A stretch of DNA of 64,000 nt, from NCBI RefSeq assembly GCF_029962835.1, contig NC_080584.1:77590862-77654861 (forward strand). The letters are read 5' to 3'. Below are positions 45,713 to 64,000 of the stretch, piece after piece. Every line of letters begins with the position of its first letter. The first letter of the stretch is position 1. The notes beneath the pieces are model-generated. The model did not search any database and had not been told where the DNA came from. It worked only from the letters and a program-made list of their open reading frames with translations. The translations under genes were made by a program, and so were the position numbers. Source of the DNA: Magnolia sinica. Taxonomy: Eukaryota; Streptophyta; Magnoliopsida; Magnoliales; Magnoliaceae.

Positions 45713-46885
45713 AAAACCAGCATGCACGAAACACAACATGGAAAAGATTTTTTTTTTTTTAGGTGAGGTTGTTAAATCATGAAATATTAGTGTTCGTGTT
45801 GTTAGCTTATGTTATACTCATGTCAAATTCAAATCCTAGGTGAAAGGGCAGTATATTTTTTGACATGGCCCATTAACGGTACTATGGCCATAAACTCACG
45901 TATTCTCACTATCAAGCTATTACATTTTGCTGGGGCTTAATATAGGCACGCTCCTTGGCCTGTTTTGGGCTCATAGTCGTTGCTTGTGAGCCATCCCGAT
46001 CCTATATTTTGGCTGATTCAAAACTATGGATGGCCAAACCATAGGAAATGGTTGGGATGTGATGACCACCAACTAAAACCTTCTAAATTGAGTATGGGCC
46101 TACTTTCTTGTATATGCTATCCAATCCATTCAGCAGATGGGATAAACGGTTGGCAAAATGAGAACATCCAAGTTCACGTCCTTGTCTAGCTGTTCTCATC
46201 TACACCCACATATCAAGCGCATGCAAGATCACGGCATCCCATCAGGTAGGCCAAGTCTCGTATATCTTCTAAAGGACAAGGGAAAATAATTTAAATGAAA
46301 TCCGACATTTTAACATTTTGAGAACTAAAAAAATGAAGCGTTGGAAGTATAGTATTTTGACTTCTTGAGAACTGAAAATGCAGCGATGGAAGTACAGTCT
46401 AGATCTCATCTGCAAAAAGCCCCTGAGTTTTTTGTTTTAAACAAAAGTCAAGGCTGTAGCCCTAAATTTTCTCTTTCCACGAGCTCAATACCACTAGTTT
46501 ACATGATTGTCTCTAATCTTATTAAAAAAAAAAAAACTCTAAAAAGAAAATATAAGGTGTTCTGAAGGAGCTCCAAATACGATATAATATATACACCAGC
46601 ACACTCTCTAACACATTAGCAGGATTCAGTGGTGGAAATGAGTATATGCAGTCACGATAGCGGGTATGTCTTGAGCAGGATATAGCTACTGGCAAGAGTA
46701 GACATCCACTGAGATAAAAGGTTGTTCATCAGCAAGACCCCACATGCCTGCATCGAACGAACTGTGGTCAATATCTTATTACCACCCATTTTCTGCTACA
46801 GGCGTGTGGCCTGTCTAATGGTCGGGCTAAATATGGATCGAGCCACATTGGTGGTTGTGGAGTGATTATCCATCTTGTCTTTGTG

Positions 46886-54628
<7,743 letters not shown>

Positions 54629-54639
54629 AGATAGGTAAC

Positions 54640-55440
54640 TTTATGAATTAGAGAAAATTTCCATTGCTTTTAGAGAATTACAAGTTATAACACACCTAGC
54701 TGCATTGGGACAATCTGACAGTCTAATCCATTAATCTAGACCGTTCATTTAATCCAGTGCACATTTCATAGGCTAGCCTGCAAAAAAATCACACTGATCT
54801 GATGATACAATCCATGATTTGGACTTTTTTTTTTTCTTATAGCCATACATTTTCCTGTCCGTGGATCTGATGGTTAGAATTTCTTAACAAAACTGATTAT
54901 TTAGAATCACAAGCATCCATGACGTGCCCTAACAAATAGGTGGATGGAATTGTTGAGCGGACCTATTTTACTGCGAATGGTCTTCACCGTCCATATAAAA
55001 CGTCAATGATCAAATGGTTAAAAAATTTCAGATCGGCATCATACATGCATGGTAGCTCATGACACGTGTTTTGTACGAAATGAAGAGTCTGATCAATGGA
55101 TTAGGCTGTGTAAGTATCCCAATGAAACAAGGAGCAGTACAACTTATGGTGCTCGATCTAAGAGCAGTGGACCCTATCTCCATCAATTAATAATAAGTGG
55201 ACTTTAACGTTTACAGATTGCCGGTCAATTTGGGCTGCCGAGGAAAAAAAATGTCCACCAGGGCCTACCCAGTCTCTCACGTTAGATGTACGCATTCATT
55301 CAAACGATAGAATTTTTTGGCTGAAATTTCCTTAACTACCCGAGGAAACCATGAGGAAGGATGAAGAGAGCTAGGCAAAAGAGACGGAGAGGAATCCAAC
55401 CAAAAATTGGGAGAGTTAAATGGGGGAGGGAAGTGGAGAA
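54640..55440. other. Upstream region of the minus-strand kinase gene
   Basis: No gene was seen. It should hold the promoter of the kinase gene. I could not pick out a convincing TATA box at a normal distance on the minus strand. Confidence 0.4.
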
Positions 55441-55850
55441 CAGAGATGCCCGTGACAAATCCACTCCGTCCATCAGTTTTGGAAGAGCAAAATAGGACGG
55501 GAAGCTAAAAAAGCAGGCAGATCCAAAACTTCAGTGGGTCACACCAAATGAAACGGTGGGAATGTAAATGTACACCATTGAAGCCTTCCTCGAGCTGACC
55601 ATGATGTTTATATGACATCCAAACTGTTTATAGAGTTATTAATACTCAGATAAACTGCAGACACAATTATCATCCTGACATAAAACTTCTGTAGTCCCAC
55701 AGTTTTCAACTGTAGGTGTTCAATCCCCGCTGATTCGCCTGGTATGGCTTGCATGAGTTTTGGGTCTGCCTGATTTTTAGATTCTAGTCCTACGGTGGTT
55801 TGGCAAAACTGATGAACCGAGTGGATTTGTCACGGGCATCTATGTGGGCT
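55440..55850. mobile_element. Foldback element, family A, TIR subtype 'AGATGCCCGTGACAAATCC'
   Basis: Left AGATGCCCGTGACAAATCC, continuing to 'catcagtttt'; right 'aaaactgatgaaccgag' then GGATTTGTCACGGGCATCT. The inverted arms are about 37 bp. The body shares 'cagatccaaaacttcagtgg' and 'acatccaaactgtttataga' with family A. No matching 9-bp flanks were found, and the right side continues with family-like 'gtgggctccacatagctt', so the true ends may be outside. Confidence 0.65.
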
Positions 55851-56044
55851 CCACATAGCTTCCAACGTTAAGGGGCAAAGGAATATCTGGGGCACAAGCA
55901 ACCCGCTTCTGAAGTGAGGTGAATGGACATTAAGGTCAACTAGCCCAGCCTACTTTATAGGTAGGTTCAAGATATGGACAACTAGCCTAGCCTACTTTTG
56001 AAGCGGTTCAAGCACGTTTAGGTCCATTTCAGACTCGGGTCCTT

Positions 56045-56153
56045 ACCCATGCCTCAGTGGTGGACTCACCGGAGTTTCAAGACCATGTCATGCGGCTCGA
56101 GCACGGTGAAATCTCACTGCGGTGTGAGTGCATGGGTGTGTATGGGGGTGTGA

Positions 56154-56209
<56 letters not shown>
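56045..56209 (+). mobile_element. tRNA-derived SINE with a (TA)n tail
   Basis: 'cctcagtggtggactcaccg' (A-box-like), 'gagtttcaagaccatgtcat', 'cggctcgagcacggtgaaat' (B-box region), 'gcggtgtgagtgcatggg', then a (TA) run 56157-56209 in place of an A-tail. It is more diverged than the other members but in the same module order. Confidence 0.65.
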
Positions 56210-56213
<4 letters not shown>

Positions 56214-56459
56214 AAGGAGTCCATTTCAGACATGCTTGGGGCGAAGGGGTTTTTCCATGTTGTCTACTTTGTAATTCGATCTCTCCAAAGTTTATCAGAT
56301 CATTTGTTTTCTCATAGTAGGCATTTTTTGTATCCACTTGGAAGATTGGTTCCTGAAAGTGTATCCAAACACAAACTGGAAAGTTGTTTGGCTAAAAACG
56401 GCATTTTAGGTGTCAAACACACCTGTTGACTGTGTTCAAATGAGCCTTAAATACGTAAT

Positions 56460-58919
56460 AGAAATCTTCTTGATCAGGTTGCGACGGTAGGCTATTACTG
56501 AATTGGTCTAGAAGAACAGAACCAAAACCCAAAATAAAATAAAGTAAATATTATTGTTGTTATATTTTGGTCAACAAATGAAATCGATCGGCAGGCACGC
56601 CCATCAATGGACCAGCAAGAACAAGGGAGATGTGGACAACAGAGGATGCCGGTAGTCCGATGTATACCCTCCGATGCCTGAGTTAGGATAGTTGATTATG
56701 AATGAAGGTTAAAGTTTTGGTACCGAGCTTACATCCCTTCGTATAGGGTAGCTGTATTTATAGGGTCATTGGGCTGAAATGGCCGTGTTTTAATGGGATA
56801 TGTTTGACGGTTCCTGTTTAGACGGGAAACTGCTCCTAAAAATGTTGCCGAGCCCACCTTGATCGGTGTAGTCTTTGGCCGAGATCAAGTTAGACCCTCC
56901 TTTTCCAGATCTGGGGCGTAATCCTATCTTAATTATCTGTACCATCTTGATGGTGGTCGGCCTGGTCAGCTAGGCATAAGGCTTTATTCGGATCTGCGGC
57001 TACTTGCAGGTCCCTCTTTGTGTTGTGGATGCTCCTCGTGAGACGTTCCTTCCCCCATCGATATCTGTCTTCATACAGCTTAGCTCACAGGCTCATCTTT
57101 GAGTCAAATGAATTGCTCGTTTTGTCTTCAGGCCATGTGCTCTAATAGCTCGAATCGAAGGCCAATCAATGGTGAATTTGCCTGGTCCTTTGGTTATCCC
57201 AACTCGGAGGCATTCTCTCATAGTTAGATGGTTGTTCTTCCCATGTGAGGGACCCATTCATTTTTCCTAATAGTGACAAATCTCATTCATGGAAATTCCT
57301 TGGCATGGTAACTCTCCCAAAAAAATTCAGACTTTGGTGTTTTTCTCTTGAATATTAAAGAATTTTTTACTGAAAGTAAAATGTTTAAAATTTTATTGTA
57401 ATTAATAAATATTTAAAAATTTTAAAAGATGAGTAAAATAAATAATTTTAAGGTTTTAAATATTTATTCAATAGAACGACAATAAGATATCCAAAAATTA
57501 AATTCCAACATTTTAAAGATTTTGTGATATTATTGGGACAACATTGTTTATCAAAATTTTTGTTGGTTGCTCGATTGTTTTCTATTATGCGGGCGTGCCA
57601 GAATTGATACAACGGCTCGATCCAAACCGATCAACTTTGACCCCAAGTACCAAAATAAGCAGATACATCAAATATGAACATAAATGACAAGATTCCGCGA
57701 GAAGATCGGTTGCTTACTTAGTCACTTGCAGAAATTTATAACAATTAAGTGATAATTGGAGGGTGGGGTTCTTCATCCGAAGATGCGTTATTTTCTGCCT
57801 TTTATAAGAAAGGACTTTTAGAATACCAGTGCAAAACAAACAAAATGAAAAACTCACAATTGGTCAATATGAGCAACTGAAAGAATGTGTCTCTTGAAAG
57901 AACTACTTAATATTAAACAAAGAAAAAAAAAATCAACATATGAGCATAGACATAGATTACAACAAAAGATTATGACTAAGAATTACTGCTACTCCTAGGA
58001 TAAGCTGAGATAAAATATAAATTGATAAATTTGACCGATTGTTTTGTTGGTTATTTTGTAGTTTGGTTGGGTTGGATTAGTTTTCTCTATCACATTCCTC
58101 TGCTATTTATAAATTTTTGCTTTAGCTTATTCTTCAAGATCCTTCTTTTATTATTGCAACTGTTAAAGAAGTTTAAAAGTCTTTTTAGATTCTTCATTTA
58201 GTATGTTTCTCTTCACGACGATTTTACTTCTACCAGCTAAGACTTTGTTACCCTTGGCCGCCTTCCAGTTTTAAATGCTCAACCCTGCTTCGGCCTTTCA
58301 GCCGCAATCTACCTCTAGATGCTCGATTGTTCTTCGGTTGTGTTCCGCTTCTGCATGCTTCTTGGCCTCTCGATCTGTTTTTAGACACCAATCGACCGCA
58401 TCCTAGATGCCTCTTGGCCACTTGATTTACTTTTGAATACCTCTCAGCCACTCCCTTTCTTATCATCCCGTCAGTTGTGATTTTATAAAAATCACTCCAA
58501 GTATCATTGAAGATCTTTAACATGTTATATATTTCGCTTGCTATAACACATGTTCTTTCCAATTGGGTTTCCCAAGAATGGTAAAAAATAGAGCATAACA
58601 ATTTTCATGTGTTTCAGAATTCTCGGAGATATTCTTACAACACTCGTACGTAATCCCCTATCCCAATTTAACCTGAGTTGGGTAGTGCCAGGAGATATCA
58701 GGTTACTTAAGCTTGACCCATTTACGATTAAATAGGCTGGGTTTATGTTAGAATCGGGCTCTATGAGTGGGAAAATACATATATAGGGCATATATAAGTT
58801 GGGCTTAGACTTACTAATTTTTTGTTTTGTTTTTTAAACTGCCACTCTTTTTGCTAACTACGGGTAAAGGCCAAAAGGAATACAAGAGAAAACGTGACAA
58901 GGTTCTTAGAAATAAAAAT

Positions 58920-58920
<1 letters not shown>
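56460..58920. other. Intergenic stretch, no gene seen
   Basis: Around 56560-57300 there is moderately G/C-rich sequence with a minus-strand TATAAATA (about 56755-56762) that could be an old LTR, without supporting termini. At 58240-58450 short imperfect repeats of the type 'gatgctcgattg...ttcggcc' and 'gcctcttggccacttgattt' occur. No recognisable protein was found. Confidence 0.35.

Positions 58921-58981
<61 letters not shown>
58921..58981. repeat. Microsatellite (GA)30
   Basis: Pure alternating AG for about 60 bases. Confidence 0.97.
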
Positions 58982-58982
<1 letters not shown>

Positions 58983-59479
58983 CTCACGCCCCGAGCAATT
59001 TAGTGTACCAAGTTTGCAAAGGATCCTTGACTCATTTAGTTAATGGGTCAAGCTTGGGCTAACCCTAACTTGGCCTTAACTAGTTAGCCCTAGTGACAGG
59101 ATAATGAGAGACGGTGAAAGAGAACATATTCATAGGTGGAGAAAACACTTTTTAGGTAAGGAAGGAAAATCCTCACTTTTCATTTATAACTGTCTATTTG
59201 ATGCCATCCAAGCAAATTGATAGTGCTGATGATAGTTGCAGAATAATCTAAATTTTTAATACTGGTAGGGAAACTATGTTCATATCAACTCACAATTGCA
59301 AAAACAATATATAGCATATAGAAAGGTGTGGATGAGTTGCATGTCAAGAAGAAGAGGATGCCTTTTAAAGTTTTGCAAATGGAGTTAATGATTTTGATGA
59401 TTTGAATCATTGGTTTGTTGTGTTAAAATGTATGAATTACCTATCTTCTTCATTGGGTGATCTTAACCTTTTGATCTGT

Positions 59480-60145
59480 GGCCCCACTTGTAGATGTTTT
59501 AGAATAGATACTGTTGTGAGGATGCCTTAGATTCTACTGAGTTTAAGAGTTAAAGCAGGGCTTTGTTGGTTGGATTGAACTGGATTCAAGTCGACCTTAA
59601 TAAGAATTTTTTAGTCAAAAGTCAGGAGTATAGCAGGATTGTCGGTCTGATTGAAAGTGAGTTCGATCTGACTAAAAGTAAGTTCAGTCCGACCGACAAT
59701 CGCTAACTCTATTACACATTTTTGTGCAAGATGGGTGTTTTCTCTCATAGGGTGAGGGTTTTACATTGGGAGAGGGTTTTCTACACTTGTACGAGCTTGG
59801 GAAGAGATTCTTCTTAAGGGCTAGGGATTTTTCAAGGGGTGTGCATTGCAAGGGGAGATCGGATAACTTCTGTAATAGGAGAAGGTTAGTGGTGTAACTC
59901 TAAGGTTTATATTGTAGTGGAGATCTCTATCACTTTGTGCCATGATTTTTTCCTAAAAGGATTTTCATATAAAAATTGTGTGTTTCTGATTCTTGATAAG
60001 TTTATTGTACTTTGATTTCTCTATCTTCGTTGAACGTGCTTCCGTAAAGTGCAGGATTGATGGTGGTATTATATCCGAATTTCTGATATCTAGGATTGAT
60101 CCGAGATTGTTGTGGGCTAGGAATTATAAAAAAGTGGTATCGGAG
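59480..60145 (+). mobile_element. Probable copia LTR end with primer-binding site
   Basis: The sequence ends near 'gggctaggaattataaaaaa' and is followed by TGGTATCGGAGT (60135-60146), close to the initiator tRNA-Met primer-binding consensus. Upstream there are short palindromic words ('gtccgaccgacaatc', 'gtcggtctgattg') as in other LTR promoters here. The left boundary is a guess, and no gag or pol follows. Confidence 0.45.
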
Positions 60146-60149
60146 TGAG

Positions 60150-60630
60150 GTTAATGATGTTCAGGAATTGACTGACAATCCCCAAGTGTAGGAATACAAT
60201 GTAGTAATAACTCGGTGAGACTGAGATCATTCCACAGGGACGTATATAGTTGAGAATGTTAGTGCACTTATTTGTACAACCTGTTTTGTCAATCACGTGA
60301 GTCTGTGTGTCATGCAGTCGGTTGAGCCCTGGGAAGATAAAGACTAAAAACGCAAGAGGACATGGAGCATCAAGGAGTGAAAAACATGTATATGAGGTGC
60401 CTTGATTACTCTAACCTTAAACCCAAAACAACCTTAGCCTTTGGATGATCTTAACCTTAATTGGTAAAATTTGATTGATAATTGCATAGCTTAAGGAATC
60501 AAATTAGAAGATGATAAGTTAGGCTAAAAGAGATACTAAGCTACTGTAAGTCAAACAACCTAAAACAATAGCTTTTGAGTGGTCCTCGATCCCATTAACA
60601 ATCCTTTTTTTAATTATTTTCTTAAAAGAC
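60150..60630. other. Short stretch between LTR remnant and LINE
   Basis: Includes 'caatccccaagtgtaggaat' and 'gagatcattccacagggacg', words I recognise as common in plant retroelement leaders but cannot assign. No gene was seen. A minus-strand A-rich run (60605-60625) may be the LINE tail. Confidence 0.4.
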
Positions 60631-60641
60631 TGCTCATATAT

Positions 60642-63013
60642 TCAATCAGGGCAAAAATTTACAAAGCTTCGGGTCTTCCATCGAAAAAAAGGCCAGGGAA
60701 GACCTATCGTAAAGGTTGAACAAAAGAAAGAAAAGGAAACAAATGGGAGGGAACCAGGGAAGGGGCACATATTAAGACTTCCTCTCTCTAATCGCGCTGA
60801 GCCCCACCTTATCAAGGAAAAGGAGGCCTCGCACATGCCGAGGAAGATCAGCAGAACAGGAAAAAAGGATGTGGATTGGGACACACTTCCAACTCGAGCA
60901 AGACTGTTCGCCGAGCTATTGCCCTCCCTATACGCGTGCTTGAAAATTACTGAGGCGAGCCCACACAGCCTCTCAATAATGGTTTTCCAACCTTTCCATG
61001 TCCATGCAATGTTTGCCCCCTCGTTGAAAACCTTAATCACCAAATTTGAATCCAATTCCACTATGATATGGGAGAAATCTTTCTCTAAGCATAAAAGGAT
61101 TCCATCATGAACTGCCCTGAATTCAGCACCAATGTTTGTCATAATTCCATATCCTAAAGCAAAACCGAAGAGAAACTCTCCCTTGTCATTTCTATAGACA
61201 CCACCTCCCCCAGCCTGGCCCAGGTTTCCTCTAGAAGATCCGTCCACATTGATTTTGACCCAACTAGTGGGTGGTTTTTGCCAACGGATGACCATAGGCG
61301 CCGATTGGTTCTGACCTGAGCACGGATCAACTAAAGGCCATCCATAGGAAGGGGATGGTGGTGAGCCTTAGTTTAGTAACTCCTTCCCTGACGGTAGATA
61401 GCCACCAGAGAACTTTAGCACTGATCGAATGATGATTCATTAGCCTGTCCTCGAAGAAGGCCCCATTCCTAGAGTTCCATAATTCCCACAAAATGAACGC
61501 GGGGGTGAGAAGGTGACGCTGCCCCTGGTATTCCTTGCTGGCATAGGCGCTTCTCTATTGGCCTATCCTGGATTCCACTAACAAAGCCTGCATGATGGAG
61601 ATCCCCGCCTGCATACCAAAGAAGTTCCAAACATTTTTTAGCAATTTAGCCGTGTAGAAAGAGATGAGTATAAGACTCTGCATCTGGGCCCTGCTCGGAT
61701 CCGTTTCTGCAACATAAACATTTAGAAGCGAGAGCAACACCTCTAGCTTGGACTGCTAGCTGATGAGGAAGCACCTTGTGAAGAAGTCTCCACAGGAAAA
61801 GAGAGATTTTAAGCGGAAGTTGATCATGCCATAATCATTTCGCCCATTCCTTCGAGGGGCTAGATAGTCTGCAGACGTTCCAAGTGGTCTTGGCTGAGAA
61901 GGAACCTGAAGAGGTGAAAGACCACAGGGGATGATCTGGTTCAACTGATGTGCAAAAACCATAGTGGAAGATGAAATCAGACACCTCATTTGGGAGCAAA
62001 GACAGGGCAATCGAAGGAGGAAGCAGGCTCCTCGGCCCCAAAACTTGATTAACTTTCAGGGGTTGGACAATAGCTACAACATTAGGAGATAAGAAGTTGC
62101 AGAGAGGGCCAAGGCCAATCCAAATTACTTGCCAAAAATTGCAGTCGCCTGCACCAACTTGCCATTGGACGTTGTCATCAATGATCGAAAATTTACTGAG
62201 GATTCTCTTAAGGAATGGGGAGGCTCTTCGTTGAATGAGATCAATCCTCATCGGATCGAGGGAGAAATTATATTTTGCAGCCAAGAAATAGGCCCATAGA
62301 CTGGAATCTTGGTGAAATTTTAGCACCCAAGCTAATTTAGAGTGAAAGGCTTGCATTACGTTGGCTAGATTCCTGATATCGAGTCCACCTTTGTCTTTGG
62401 GCGTCGAGATCGTTTTCTAACTCTTCCAGTGCAGTTTTCTTTTGCCTTCACTCCATCCCTAAAAGAAAGAAGCGAATCTTCTGTTAAGGTCGGCCAGAAC
62501 CTGCTTAGTAATACAGGATGCAGCCATCGAGAAAATAGGGATACTATTCAGCATGTGCTTAATGAGGACCATTCTCCTTGCTTGGGACAGAATTCTGGCT
62601 GTCCAACCCTTAATGTGACCCCTAACTTTGTCCAATAAATGCTGAAAATCAGAGGATTTCAGCCTTCCAACTGATAGAGGAACTCCTAGGTAACGAAACA
62701 TGCCCGTGGACCTGGAAATTCCAAGAAGAGAACTGATATGGTGAATCCTTGATGCTAGGATCTTGTCGGAACAGAGAAAGGAACTCTTTTCCTTGTTAAT
62801 AAGTTGGCCCGAAGTGGATTGGTACTCCTCCAAGAAAGCCGCAATTTGCCTCAAAGAGGCCCTTCCACCGTTAAGAAAGAGAAGGGTGTCATCTACATAA
62901 AGCAGGTGAGAGACTCACGGGCAGCCTCTTCCTAACGAGAAAGGAAGGTTGCTACCATTTTCCATCAAGTTGTGGAGGCCACAGCTCAAGACATCTACTC
63001 CCAAAATGAAGAG
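60642..63013 (-). pseudogene. 5'-truncated L1-type LINE (RT C-terminus, zinc-knuckle region, RNase H)
   Basis: Minus-strand order: RT from 'ILGVDVLSCGLHNLMENG' with catalytic 'YVDD' (62888-62899); thumb region 'FRYLGVPLSVGRLKSSDFQH' and 'RILSQARRMVLIKHMLNSIP' (about 62700-62500); 'FHSKLAWVLKFHQDSSLWAY' (about 62340); zf-RVT-like part (about 61950-61700); and a plant-type RNase H (61295-60830) with 'INVDGSSRGNLGQAGGGGVY', 'GAEFRAVHDGI' and 'VELDSN'. An in-frame TGA (62915-62917) and frameshifts disable it, and the late RNase H motif reads 'SANSLAR' where Asp is usual. Endonuclease and RT N-terminus are missing, with a sharp start at 63013. The lost half may be explained by 5' truncation at insertion or by the LTR-like sequence that begins there. 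Confidence 0.85.
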
Positions 63014-64000
63014 TGTAACACCTGGTCTATTCGGTACTATTTTCCATGCTTATGATGATTGAAGCCCTTAAGCTAGACATGGATTGATCATTCATAAGTA
63101 CGCACCTAACTGACCAGAATCCCAAGACCTTGAAACCTATCTCATATCGACCGCCCCATCGCCGCGATCGTGGAGGTACCACCCGTGCGTCGGTATGATA
63201 CTCCGTTAGTGAGATACGCCGTGAAGAATAATAACTGTATCATGTGCGCATGGCACCATGTATTTCATTCCACACATGTACACAACACATGTCAAGCACA
63301 CATGTACATGCCACACATGGGTGAGAGAATCTCTACCCATGTGTGTGATGTCACATACCCATACCTCCCATCTCTCATATGCTCCCCAAAGTCAACATCT
63401 CTCCATGCCACACCTCATGTATGACATCATCAAACCATGCCATCCCATGCTTCTTTAATCCACCATTAATTACAAATCATGAGTTAATTATCAAAATTAT
63501 AGCCTAAGCTAATATTAATCACATTAGCCTAACTTAACCAAAAGTTTATCCATTTCTCTATAAATACACTTCCACCCCTTAGCCTTTCACCATTTTTCTA
63601 CAATTAGAGAGAGAGAGAGAGAGAGAGGATTGATCTTGGTGGGCCAACAATCACATCCCTTCCATCCATCTCAACCATTAATTTCATCTCAACCATCCAT
63701 CTAATTCATCAAGGTGAGTACACCCACCCTACTCATTCTTATTTTATTTTGTTGTGTTTATGTATGGTAGAGATGATGTTAATGATGATGTGATTAATGG
63801 TGTGGATGATGAAGATAGTATGATTGATGGTGAAGATAATTGCAATAATGATGATGATGCTATTAATGGTGGGGATGCATAGGAGAAAACATATAAAATT
63901 AATTTATTATAGAGTTCATGTGGGACCCATTGATAGTGAGCCCCACCAAAATGTTTGTATGGCATCCAAATCACCCATCCATTGGCCCATTGGGCTGGCC
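63014..64000 (+). other. Probable LTR or promoter-like sequence entering from the window edge
   Basis: It begins TGTAACACCTGG exactly where the LINE ends, a common start for plant LTRs. A TATA box (TATAAATA, 63559-63566) is followed by a (GA) run (63605-63628) and later a GAT-rich segment (63765-63880). No coding frame was recognised. If it is an LTR, its other end lies beyond the window. Confidence 0.4.

Larger units (their letters stand above)
44283..46885. other. Region between the two convergent kinase genes
   Basis: No further gene is visible. It contains a SINE-like repeat (44870-44990), a small TIR element (45505-45712), a foldback fragment around 46000-46170 ('aaaccataggaaatggttgg' to 'gatgggataaacggttggca'), and long T/A tracts. 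The 3' ends of both kinase genes must lie here. Confidence 0.6.

Noticed and set aside
56560-57300. Candidate Ty3/gypsy LTR
   Set aside because: A minus-strand TATA box is present, but no terminal TG/CA pair, target duplication or primer-binding site could be shown.
58248-58601. Open frame of 117 codons on the minus strand
   Set aside because: Arg-rich C-terminus comes from local imperfect repeats; no domain and no neighbouring support.

Overview
This is a stretch of a large, repeat-rich flowering-plant nuclear genome. The evidence is genes with GT-AG introns, Ty1/copia and Ty3/gypsy retrotransposons, a LINE, SINEs, a CACTA transposon end, long (TA)n and (GA)n microsatellites, and plant receptor-kinase genes. 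One very abundant repeat family carries the words 'gtggggcccaccatgatgtatgtgttt' and 'catccattccgttcatcc'. From memory I associate it with magnoliid-type genomes, but this is an impression and not a test.

The unique-gene content is a cluster of G-type (bulb-type) lectin S-receptor-like serine/threonine kinases. (1) A 5'- and 3'-truncated pseudogene lies on the minus strand at 1.65-6.56 kb, with exons 2-6 only. (2) An apparently intact 7-exon gene lies on the plus strand at 30.9-44.3 kb (828 codons by my splicing); its first intron of about 8 kb is filled with transposons. (3) An apparently intact 7-exon gene lies on the minus strand at 54.6-46.9 kb (847 codons). The two intact genes point at each other with about 2.6 kb between their stop codons. 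Intron phases agree at all six junctions, and three internal exons have identical lengths (211, 238 and 151 nt). All catalytic residues are present in both intact genes, while the pseudogene has lost the ATP-binding Lys, its Glu partner and the HRD motif.

Everything else is transposon-derived. Layout: 0-0.66 kb gypsy-type gag remnant; 2.9-8.1 kb degenerate foldback elements, plus a TIR element split by a solo LTR; 8.2-10.3 kb a three-level nest (an unusual element with inverted LTR ends, inside a foldback element, inside an older copy of that element); 10.3-12.5 kb more foldback elements; 12.7-15.3 kb decayed copia element; 17.2-23.3 kb Sirevirus-like copia sequence in which a single LTR is preceded by polypurine tracts and followed by a primer-binding site and a gag start; 24.1-25.35 kb tandem repeats and a CACTA terminus; 26.2-30.8 kb a dense block of seven foldback/Mutator-like MITEs; 35.8-39.1 kb a second copy of the decayed copia family inside the first intron of the plus-strand kinase gene; 59.5-60.1 kb a copia-like LTR end with primer-binding site; 60.6-63.0 kb a 5'-truncated LINE; 63.0-64.0 kb a probable LTR or promoter-like sequence running off the window.

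The foldback elements are the most informative non-genic feature. Ten of them can be bounded exactly because 9-bp target-site duplications can be read on both sides (four exact, six with one or two mismatches). This supports a Mutator-like (MULE) origin for several subfamilies that share a near-palindromic body but differ at their termini. All intron, domain and duplication boundaries here were read by eye and not computed.
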